A stretch of 10,627 nucleotides of DNA from CAZBGL01 sp964491375 (GTDB lineage Bacteria; Desulfobacterota; Deferrisomatia; Deferrisomatales; Deferrisomataceae), in contig CAZBGL010000052.1 of the NCBI GenBank assembly GCA_964491375.1, forward strand, positions 1 to 10,627, in the 5' to 3' direction. Position numbers and translations under genes: made by a program. Of the stretch, positions 1-6,408 are shown piece after piece (the stretch's first letter is position 1; each line of letters begins with the position of its first letter). The notes beneath the pieces were generated by a model. It worked only from the letters and a program-made list of their open reading frames with translations. It did not search any database and was not told where the DNA came from.

Positions 1-1
1 G

Positions 2-223
2 GACAAGAAGCTCCTGCTCCACAAGGACGAGATTCGCCGGCTCACCGGCAAGACGCGCCAGAAGGGGTACACGTTGGTGCCGCTGCGCGTGTACTTTCGC
101 CGGGCATACGCCAAGGTGGAGCTGGGGCTCGGCCGGGGGAAGAAGCTCTACGACAAGCGGGAAGACATGAAGCGCGCCGACGCCCGTCGTGAGATCGAGC
201 GGGCCTTTCGGCGGCGGGGATAG
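2..223 (+). CDS. smpB: SsrA (tmRNA)-binding protein SmpB, C-terminal part
   Basis: This is the last 73 residues of SmpB; the start lies before the window. SmpB binds tmRNA and brings it to ribosomes stalled on mRNAs lacking a stop codon (trans-translation). The visible part shows family hallmarks: DKKLLLHKDEIRRL at the left edge, then KGYTLVPLRVYF, then KVELGLGRGKKLYDKRE, followed by the strongly basic tail ending RAFRRRG. In the family this tail forms a helix in the empty mRNA channel of the ribosome. The full protein is usually about 150-160 residues, so roughly half is present. The TAG stop lies 5 bases from the stop codon of the convergent kinase gene. The edge truncation is from sampling and is not a sign of a broken gene. 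Confidence 0.95.
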   Translation, partial: DKKLLLHKDEIRRLTGKTRQKGYTLVPLRVYFRRAYAKVELGLGRGKKLYDKREDMKRADARREIERAFRRRG

Positions 224-228
224 GGGGA

Positions 229-2469
229 TCACGCCCCGAGCACTTCGCCCACCAGGCGGAGCAGTTCGGCCGCCCGGTACGGTTTGTGAATCACCCGAAG
301 GGCCCCTTCGTCCAGCAGATCGGCGGTGTGGTTCTCACCGAGGTATCCGGTGGCCACCACCACCCGGGCGTCCGGGTGGCGGGCGAGCAGCTCCTTCAGG
401 CACCGCCTCCCTCCCATCCCCGGCATGCTGAGATCCAGGAGGACGAGGTCGGCCGTCTCGGCCTCGTAGATCTCGAGGGCGCGCTCCCCGCTATCGGCCG
501 TGAGAACCCGGTAGCCGGCCGTGTCGAGTATCTCCGCGCACACCTCCCGCACCATGTCCTCGTCGTCCACCACGAGCACCGTCCCGGTCCCCCCGGGCGG
601 TTCCGGATCGCCGTCGGGCTCTGCCGATACCTCGCGGGCGTTTTCGGAAGCGGCCGGGAAGAAGATCCGAAACGTGGTCCCCCGTCCGGGGGTGCTTTCG
701 CACGTGACGGCGCCGCCGTGCTCCTGCACGATCCCGTACACGGTAGCAAGCCCCAGGCCCGTTCCCTCCCCAACCCCCTTTGTGGTGAAAAACGGCTCGA
801 AGATGTGTTCCAGGGCGTCGGGGGGGATCCCCTGCCCGGTGTCGGAGACCGAGACCTCGACGAACCGGCCAAGGCCGAGTTCGGGCGGAACCCCCCTGGG
901 GTCCTGCTCCTCCACCGGGGCGTTCCGGGTGCGCACCGCCAGCACGCCGCCTTCGGGCATGGCGTCGCGCGCGTTGACCGCCAGGTTCATGAGCACCTGC
1001 CCGATCTGTGACGGGTCGGCCCGAACCGGCCAGAGGTCTTCGGCCAGATCCAGCTCGACGCGGATCATCCGGGGAAGGGTCCTCCGGAGCCACTGGAACA
1101 CGGACCGGATCTCGGCGTTGAGGTCGAGAGGGCGTTTCCGGGCCGGCGTCTGGCGGCTGAACGCGAGGAGTTGCTCGGTGAGGCTTTTCCCGCGAAGGGC
1201 GGCGTTGCGGATGCCCTGGAGGCTCTTGGCCACCGGCCCCTCCTTGGGAAGGGCCTCCAGGAGGAGTTCGGCATAACCCAGGATGGCCTGGAGGAGGTTG
1301 TTGAAGTCGTGGGCCACACCGCCGGCGAGCGTTCCCACGGCCTCCATCTTCTGGGCCTGCCGCACCCGGGCCTCCATGGCCTTCTGCTGGGTGACGTCCA
1401 GCACGAACCCCTGGATCCGGTCGATGGAACCGTCGGGGCCCTTGAAGGCACGGGCGCTCACCAACAGGTCCAGGGTCTTCCCGGTACGAGTTCGCGCCTG
1501 CATCTCAAAATGGTGCACGAGGCCCTGCCCTTCGAGGATCCGGAGGAACTCGTCCCGCTGCTCCGGGTGCACGTATAGCCGCGTCCGGATGTCGTCCACA
1601 AAGTCCAGGAGGTCTCGCGGGGAGTCGAAACCGAACATCCGGGCCAGGGCCGGGTTGGCGGTGACCAGCCGCCCCTCCGGGGTGCTCACGAAGATCCCCT
1701 CGACCGCGTTTTCGAACAGCGCCCGGTACCGCTCCTCGGCCCGGACCCGCTCCTCCACCTCGAGCTCTAGCTGCCGGTTCATGGCCTCGAGGGCGCGTTC
1801 CCGTTCTTGCACCCGGCAGGCCATGCGCCGAAACCGGTCCAGTACACCCGTGAACTCCCGGGGCACGGGTGCACCGGGGGTGTACTCGTAGTCCCCTTCG
1901 GCCAGCCGATCCAGGGCGCGGCCCAGCTCTTCCAGGGGGCGGCGTACGTGACGGCTCACCAGGATGAATCCCCCCCACGCGATGGACAGGGCCACCACGA
2001 GGGTCACGAGGACATTGGACCACAAGATCCTCCGGGCGGCCGCCTCGGTGAAGCGGGTGTCCAGGGTCACCTCCACCGCGCCGATGGGCACTCCATCATG
2101 GATTACAGGCATGCGCCGGATCAACCGCTCTCCTTCCCCGGCGGCTCCCCGCTCCTCGAGGAGCGTGCCATCGGCGTCCCAGACCCGGATTCGCTCCACC
2201 GCCTGGTTGCTGACATAGGCGTCCACGACCGTCCGGCGGCCCTCTTCGTCGATCTCCCACAGGGGCACTTCCAAGCTCCGGGCGAGGTAGGCGACCAGGG
2301 CATCGGCCTGGTTGTGCAGCTCGCGTTCCCACTCGGTTCGGGCCGCCAGATACACCGCCGGGATGGGGACGAGGCACGACAGGAGCACCAGGAACACGAG
2401 CTGAGCCGCGACCGCCGTGGCCAGGGATCCGCGGCCTGAGGCGCTCGCCCCTTTGCCCAAGAGCCTCAT
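229..2469 (-). CDS. Membrane-bound hybrid histidine kinase (Cache-like-HAMP-PAS-HisKA-HATPase-REC)
   Basis: The product is 746 residues. TM1 is about 18-43 and TM2 about 150-171, enclosing a periplasmic domain of about 105 residues. That domain contains LARSLEVPLWEIDEE and resembles small Cache/PAS-like sensor domains. HAMP follows (about 170-222), then a short coiled coil, PAS (about 245-362) and HisKA with phospho-acceptor H387 in GGVAHDFNN. The ATPase has N499 in the N box, DTGQGIP at 543-549 and GTGLGLA at 569-575. The C-terminal REC (about 629-744) has D635/D636, phospho-acceptor D679, T707 and K729. All catalytic residues are present, so both autophosphorylation and transfer to its own REC are expected. 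The ATG start is chosen because it overlaps the upstream TGA as ATGA and follows AGGAGGGG. The frame stays open further upstream, but there it only antisense-shadows the binding-protein gene. The overlap implies translational coupling and makes that protein the likely ligand-presenting partner (inference). Confidence 0.95.
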   Translation of the reverse strand: MRLLGKGASASGRGSLATAVAAQLVFLVLLSCLVPIPAVYLAARTEWERELHNQADALVAYLARSLEVPLWEIDEEGRRTVVDAYVSNQAVERIRVWDADGTLLEERGAAGEGERLIRRMPVIHDGVPIGAVEVTLDTRFTEAAARRILWSNVLVTLVVALSIAWGGFILVSRHVRRPLEELGRALDRLAEGDYEYTPGAPVPREFTGVLDRFRRMACRVQERERALEAMNRQLELEVEERVRAEERYRALFENAVEGIFVSTPEGRLVTANPALARMFGFDSPRDLLDFVDDIRTRLYVHPEQRDEFLRILEGQGLVHHFEMQARTRTGKTLDLLVSARAFKGPDGSIDRIQGFVLDVTQQKAMEARVRQAQKMEAVGTLAGGVAHDFNNLLQAILGYAELLLEALPKEGPVAKSLQGIRNAALRGKSLTEQLLAFSRQTPARKRPLDLNAEIRSVFQWLRRTLPRMIRVELDLAEDLWPVRADPSQIGQVLMNLAVNARDAMPEGGVLAVRTRNAPVEEQDPRGVPPELGLGRFVEVSVSDTGQGIPPDALEHIFEPFFTTKGVGEGTGLGLATVYGIVQEHGGAVTCESTPGRGTTFRIFFPAASENAREVSAEPDGDPEPPGGTGTVLVVDDEDMVREVCAEILDTAGYRVLTADSGERALEIYEAETADLVLLDLSMPGMGGRRCLKELLARHPDARVVVATGYLGENHTADLLDEGALRVIHKPYRAAELLRLVGEVLGA

Positions 2470-3284
2470 GGCCCCTCCTGTGCCCCCGCACGAAGTTTTC
2501 CTACGATTTCCCGGTACCGGTCCGTGCGGATCACTCGGCGGATCGCCTCGTTTACCGCCTGGATCACCTCGACGGAGACGGCTCGGCTGAAGAAAATGTA
2601 CCGGCGGTTTCCCGGGGGGGGATCCTGGAACCGGACGAACGCAGTTCGGGTGGCGATCTCCGGGTCGGTGCGGAACCGGTACGCGGCCTCTTCCGGGCAA
2701 ATGAACATCCAATCCACGCGGCCGCGAACCAACATCCGCAGCAGGTTGTCCTGGCCGCCAGCCACGACCACGGTGCGGGGGTGCAGCCGCACGCGTTCCG
2801 CTTCCACCCGGGGACCGTATCGGTATCCCTTCACCAACCCGAGCACCAGGCGGCTCCGCATGGCGTGACGAAGGGTGGGCCGGGCCGGCCACCGCTGCAA
2901 GGCATCCCGGCGGACCAAGGCGCCGAGGGGGAGGTTCCGGTAAATGGGTTCGCTGAAGCGACCGAACGTCTCACGTTCCCGAGTTCGGAGCCAACCTACG
3001 GAGCAAACCGGCGCGCCCTTCCGGATGGTATGAAGGATGCGCCGGGCCGGCATGGACACGAACCGGTGGCGGATCCCCGCGCGTTCGAACACGAGGCGGG
3101 CGATCTCCACGAGCGCTCCCCCGGCCGATCCATCGGGCCCGGTCCGGTAATAGGGGGGGCGCTCGATGTAGAGGACGACAAGCGGGGACGAACGGACGGG
3201 GACAGGGGTTCCCGCGAGAGCCGCGCTGGCGGCCACAAGCGCCACCCCGACGGCACCGATTACACTTCCCTTCGGGCGCCGCAC
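2466..3284 (-). CDS. Periplasmic solute-binding protein, SBP_bac_3-like, probably sensory
   Basis: The product is 272 residues from a GTG start, preceded by a strong GAGGAGG 9 bases away. The N-terminus is a clear Sec signal peptide: RRPKG, a hydrophobic core at about 8-23, and AALA|G as the likely cleavage site near 24/25. The mature part looks like the type II fold of the HisJ/GlnH (COG0834) group. It has an opening strand PLVVLYIERPPYY, an R-rich lobe-1 stretch with TRERETFGRFSEPIYRN (about 101-117), a second lobe beginning near LVLGLVKGYRYG (147-157), and GRVDWMFICPEEA (188-200), the usual 'G.vD' strand before the closing hinge. It has two cysteines, C94 and C196. No ABC permease or ATPase is nearby, and the next gene is a sensor kinase joined by an ATGA overlap. 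A role in presenting a ligand to that kinase is therefore more likely than transport (inference). The ligand is unknown; amino acids or other small polar solutes are typical for the fold. Confidence 0.87.
   Translation of the reverse strand: MRRPKGSVIGAVGVALVAASAALAGTPVPVRSSPLVVLYIERPPYYRTGPDGSAGGALVEIARLVFERAGIRHRFVSMPARRILHTIRKGAPVCSVGWLRTRERETFGRFSEPIYRNLPLGALVRRDALQRWPARPTLRHAMRSRLVLGLVKGYRYGPRVEAERVRLHPRTVVVAGGQDNLLRMLVRGRVDWMFICPEEAAYRFRTDPEIATRTAFVRFQDPPPGNRRYIFFSRAVSVEVIQAVNEAIRRVIRTDRYREIVGKLRAGAQEGP
2474..2479 (-). promoter_or_regulatory. Ribosome binding site of the membrane kinase
   Basis: AGGAGG, read on the minus strand, ends 4 bases before the ATG at 2469. It lies inside the 3' end of the binding-protein gene and supports this start over the in-frame upstream alternatives. 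Confidence 0.75.
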
Positions 3285-3293
3285 GATCGTGTT

Positions 3294-3300
3294 CCTCCTC
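3294..3300 (-). promoter_or_regulatory. Ribosome binding site that fixes the GTG start of the binding protein
   Basis: GAGGAGG on the minus strand sits 9 bases before GTG (3284-3282). That GTG is followed directly by the positively charged n-region of the signal peptide. The frame is open to an ATG at 3443, but the longer product would bury the signal peptide behind 53 polar residues, so the GTG is preferred. Confidence 0.8.
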
Positions 3301-3462
3301 GCCGGTGTCGAGCCCCCCGCGTTACAGAGCCGACGTGACGTGTTCTCTTTTCGTCCGGCACGCCGTTCCACATCACCTTTCTCCTGGGCCTCTTTCTCAA
3401 GTTTTTGCGATGGGGGCACGATCCGTGTGGAAGTCCCCTTCACGATAGCCCCCTTGATCCCA

Positions 3463-3476
3463 CCGCCCGTGGGCGG
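3463..3476. repeat. Perfect inverted repeat CCGCCC-GT-GGGCGG, possible operator
   Basis: Six-base arms with a 2-base centre lie 40 bases before the ATG of the soluble kinase. As RNA it could fold as a 5-bp stem with a 4-base loop; as DNA it is a symmetric site. In such GC-rich sequence a 6-base palindrome can occur by chance, so the regulatory role is only a suggestion. Confidence 0.3.
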
Positions 3477-3516
3477 GGTCGGGCGGATTCCCCTCGGGGC
3501 AGAGGCCGTTCAACCG

Positions 3517-6297
3517 ATGACCGCGTACCGGCTCGATCCGGTTTTCGAGGCGTTTTGCGAGGACCTTCCCATCGGGTATTTCCGGAGGCTCCCGGACGGT
3601 ACCTTCGTATACGTGAACCCTGCGATGGTGGAGATCCTGGGGTATCCGGACCGGAACGCGTTTCTCGAGCACAACGTAGCGGACTTCTACGTGGACCTCC
3701 AGGACCGGGCCCGGTTTGAGGGGGTCCTTCGCAAAGACGGCAAGGTGGCCGGGATGGAACTCCGGCTGCGTCGATACGACGGCAAGGACGTGTGGATCAC
3801 CACATCCTCGCGTGCGGTGAGGGACCACGCCGGACGCATCCTGTACTACGAGGGCATCGTCCAGGACATCACCCCCCTCAAACGCTCGCAGGAGGCGTTG
3901 CGGCGCAGCGAGGAGCGGTTCCGGATGCTCGCCGATGCCTCCCTCGAGGCTGTGATCGTGCACGATACCCACCGCATCCTCGACTGCAATCGGGCCTCGT
4001 GCGACCTGTTCGGATATAGCCGCGAGGAGTTGCTAAGGCTCCGACCCACCGACCTGGCGGCCCCGGCCTGTCGCGAATTGATCTACCGGAAAGCCGTGGA
4101 AGGTGCGGAAGAGCCGTACGAAGCCCTCGGGATGCGCAGGGATGGCAGCACGTTCTGGGCGGTTGTCCGGGGGCGTACGGCGATGTATTACGGGACCCCC
4201 ACGCGGATCGTCGTGATCCGGGACATCACCCACCGGAAGAAGGCTCTGGAAGAAGAGAAGGCCCGCGTTTCGCGTCTGGCACGCCAGCAGGAGACCCTGG
4301 TGGTTCTGGCCCGGCACATGGGAGACGCCCGGTCCGGGCTGCGAGACGTTCTGAAGCGGTTGGCCCTTCAGGCCTCCAGGGCCCTCGAGGTCGCCCGGGT
4401 GGGCGTGTGGCGCTTTCAAGACCGAGGACGCCGGTGGGTGTGCGTCGCCTCTACCGAGGACGATCCGGCCCGCCTGGGAACCGGATCCGAGCTCCAACCG
4501 GGCCAGGCCGGCCAGGAGGCGTTGGACCAGGTTTGGCACGGTGCGGGTGGCCCCGGGGTCGTAGCGGCAGAGGCGCCCAAGGGTCCCTGGGCCGAGTGGG
4601 ACCGGCGTCTGGGAATACGAGCCGTGGTCGAAGCGCCGATCCGCGTGGGAGGGGATCTGGTGGGAGTCGTGCGCTTCGAACACACCGGTACCCCTCGATC
4701 GTGGCGGCCGGACGAGGTTGCGTTTGCCGGTCACGTGGCCGAGCTCGTGGCCCACGCTTTGTTGCAGCACAGCAAGGCCCGCGCGGAGGATCTCGCCCTG
4801 GCCAGGGCGAAACGGCTGGAACGCTTGGTGCAGGCGGTCCCCGACGGGCTGGCCCTCCTGGACTCCGGGGGCCGGGTCCTTCTCCACAACGAGGCCGCCG
4901 CCCTCCACCTCGACCGGCTGTGTCCCCGGTGGCGTTCCGGGGTGGTGGATCGCCTGGCGGACGTCCGGTTGGACGATGTACTGGGGGCCGGACGGGCTCG
5001 GACGGTGGAGCTCTCTACGGAGTCGCCCCCTCGCTGGTACGAGGTGCGCGGGCACCCGTTGGAGGGCGGCCCTGGCGAGCCCGCGTGGGCCCTGGTGCTC
5101 CGGGACGTTACAGAGGACCGCCGCGCCCAGGAACAGGCTTCCATTCAGGCACGGCTTGCCGCCGTAGGACAGCTGGCCGCCGGCATCGCGCACGACTTCA
5201 ACAACCTCCTCCTGGCGATCACCGGGTACGCGGAGCTGCTGAAGGGGGAGCGGGGCATCTCCCAGGACGCCCGGGAGAAGCTGGACGACCTCGTGGCCCT
5301 GGGGTTCCGGGCTGCGGACCTCGTCCGGCAGGTGCTGGACTTCAGCCGGGGCACGGGCTCCGAAAAGGACCGGGTGGACCTGGTGCCACTCCTCAAGGAG
5401 ACCGTACGCATGCTGGATCGCACCCTCCCGGACAACGTGGAAGTGCACCTTGACCTCCGGGCCACCGAGGTCCCGGTGGTGGCCTCTCCCACGGAGATCC
5501 AGCAGATCCTGGTGAACCTGGCACTGAACGCCCGGGACGCCATGCCCCGGGGCGGCACGCTCCGGATTGTGCTGGACCGTGTGGACCCGGACGATCCGGA
5601 GGTACCTCCGGCCCCTTCGGGAGAGGGGGAGAACTGGGCCGTGATCACGGTCTCGGACACCGGATGCGGCATCCCCCGGGAACACCTGGAACGAATCTTT
5701 GAGCCCTTTTTCACCTCCAAGCCCCCGGGTGAGGGCACCGGTTTGGGACTCGCCCAGGTGTACGGGCTGGTGAGGGAGCACGGGGGGCAGGTGAGCGTGG
5801 AGAGCCGCCCGGGCCGGGGTGCCACGTTCCGGGTGTACCTGCCCCTGGCTCCGGCCCGTGCCACCTTGTCGGAGGACTCCTCCGAGGAGGCCCCCCGCGG
5901 ACGCGGCCAGACCGTGCTCGTGGTGGACGACGAACCGGTGGTGCGGCGGATCGTTGCCGATCTGGTGGAGTCCCTGGGCTATCGGGCGCTGCAGGCTTCG
6001 GAGGGCCGCGAGGCCCTGGAGGCGGTGCGCCGCGGGGGGGTGGATGCTGTCATCGTGGACTTTTCCATGCCCGGCATGGACGGGGCCGAGGTCTGCGAGA
6101 ACTTGCGAGGCGAGGCACCGGGCCTGCCCGTGGTGCTGTTGAGCGGATACGGCCCCCCCGACCGGATTCCCCCGGGCGTTCCGTTCATCTCCAAACCCCC
6201 CTCCCGCGCGGTGTTGGGCATGGTGCTGGAACGGTTGCTCCGGAAAGGGAGCGAGAGGGTCTCCCCCGAGTCCCCGGTTTCCCCTGCTGCGGCCTGA
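3517..6297 (+). CDS. Soluble hybrid histidine kinase (PAS-PAS-GAF-PAS-HisKA-HATPase-REC)
   Basis: The product is 926 residues with no signal peptide or membrane segment, so it should be cytoplasmic. Domains in order: PAS1 (about 10-118, ending YEGIVQDITP); PAS2 (about 130-238, ending RIVVIRDIT); GAF (about 258-418); a divergent PAS (about 430-535, ending WALVLRDVTED); HisKA with H559 in AAGIAHDFNN; and ATPase with N671 (NLALNARDAMP), DTGCGIP at 714-720 and GTGLGLA at 740-746. The REC (about 798-910) has D804/D805, phospho-acceptor D848, S876 and K893. Its S876-K893 stretch (GYGPPDRIPPGVPFISKP) is several residues shorter than in the neighbouring kinase. The kinase core closely resembles that of the divergent membrane kinase. 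The ATG at 3517 is chosen because PAS1 begins within about 10 residues; its ribosome site is weak (AGAGG, 11 bases away). GTG at 3427 is an alternative that would add 30 residues of no recognised domain. The signal sensed is unknown. Confidence 0.93.
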   Translation: MTAYRLDPVFEAFCEDLPIGYFRRLPDGTFVYVNPAMVEILGYPDRNAFLEHNVADFYVDLQDRARFEGVLRKDGKVAGMELRLRRYDGKDVWITTSSRAVRDHAGRILYYEGIVQDITPLKRSQEALRRSEERFRMLADASLEAVIVHDTHRILDCNRASCDLFGYSREELLRLRPTDLAAPACRELIYRKAVEGAEEPYEALGMRRDGSTFWAVVRGRTAMYYGTPTRIVVIRDITHRKKALEEEKARVSRLARQQETLVVLARHMGDARSGLRDVLKRLALQASRALEVARVGVWRFQDRGRRWVCVASTEDDPARLGTGSELQPGQAGQEALDQVWHGAGGPGVVAAEAPKGPWAEWDRRLGIRAVVEAPIRVGGDLVGVVRFEHTGTPRSWRPDEVAFAGHVAELVAHALLQHSKARAEDLALARAKRLERLVQAVPDGLALLDSGGRVLLHNEAAALHLDRLCPRWRSGVVDRLADVRLDDVLGAGRARTVELSTESPPRWYEVRGHPLEGGPGEPAWALVLRDVTEDRRAQEQASIQARLAAVGQLAAGIAHDFNNLLLAITGYAELLKGERGISQDAREKLDDLVALGFRAADLVRQVLDFSRGTGSEKDRVDLVPLLKETVRMLDRTLPDNVEVHLDLRATEVPVVASPTEIQQILVNLALNARDAMPRGGTLRIVLDRVDPDDPEVPPAPSGEGENWAVITVSDTGCGIPREHLERIFEPFFTSKPPGEGTGLGLAQVYGLVREHGGQVSVESRPGRGATFRVYLPLAPARATLSEDSSEEAPRGRGQTVLVVDDEPVVRRIVADLVESLGYRALQASEGREALEAVRRGGVDAVIVDFSMPGMDGAEVCENLRGEAPGLPVVLLSGYGPPDRIPPGVPFISKPPSRAVLGMVLERLLRKGSERVSPESPVSPAAA

Positions 6298-6408
6298 TCC
6301 GGCCCCGACTCAAGCCCGGGTCGAGTTCTGCCGAAACCATATGCGCGGGTTGTGAGTTCCAATTACTTCGAAGAAAACCACCGTTCCGGCAGCTCAGGGG
6401 GGATTGCC
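6298..6408. other. Short intergenic spacer with an AT-richer patch, possible promoter
   Basis: These 111 bases separate the soluble kinase from the next kinase on the same strand. Bases 6350-6379 are noticeably AT-rich for this window (TTGTGAGTTCCAATTAC, then the palindrome CTTCGAAG at 6366-6373, then AAAACCA). This may mark a promoter for the three-gene unit, but I cannot point to a good -35/-10 pair. There is no clear terminator hairpin with a T-run after 6297, so read-through from the upstream gene is possible. Confidence 0.3.
6396..6403 (+). promoter_or_regulatory. Ribosome binding site of the REC-PAS-PAS kinase
   Basis: AGGGGGGA ends 5 bases before the ATG at 6409. This selects that ATG over the in-frame GTG at 6352, which lacks a good site and would add 19 residues of low-complexity polar sequence. 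Confidence 0.7.

Larger units (their letters stand above)
3285..3516. promoter_or_regulatory. Divergent intergenic region between the binding-protein operon and the soluble kinase
   Basis: About 230 bases separate the two divergent starts and must hold the promoter(s) for the leftward operon and probably for the rightward kinase. I see no convincing sigma-70 pair on either strand and no sigma-54 GG-N10-GC element with the expected flanks. Visible structure includes the perfect inverted repeat CCGCCC-GT-GGGCGG at 3463-3476, a tandem GACGTGACGT at 3332-3341, and a pyrimidine-rich stretch around 3342-3410. The rightward frame is open through most of this region (from 3289), so an N-terminal extension of the soluble kinase cannot be fully excluded. 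Confidence 0.5.

Noticed and set aside
2470..2892. An N-terminal extension of the membrane kinase (141 extra residues)
   Set aside because: It would overlap the binding-protein gene on the same strand in another frame and reads as a low-complexity R/P/G-rich shadow. The ATG at 2469 has AGGAGG and the ATGA overlap.
3285..3443. An N-terminal extension of the binding protein to the ATG at 3443
   Set aside because: It would place 53 charged residues before a clear signal peptide; the GTG at 3284 has a strong ribosome site.
3289..3516. An extended start for the soluble kinase at 3289 or GTG 3427
   Set aside because: The added residues show no domain and have proline-rich, non-coding-like composition. 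PAS1 begins just after the ATG at 3517. The GTG at 3427 remains a minor possibility.
4033..5781. A 582-codon open frame on the minus strand inside the soluble hybrid kinase
   Set aside because: Same pattern of low-information composition opposite a well-supported GAF/PAS/kinase gene; no domain and no ribosome site of note.
6305..6328. A possible terminator around CCCGGG with ACTC/GAGT flanks after the soluble kinase
   Set aside because: The arms do not pair continuously (only CCCGGG and a separated 4-base match) and there is no T-run.
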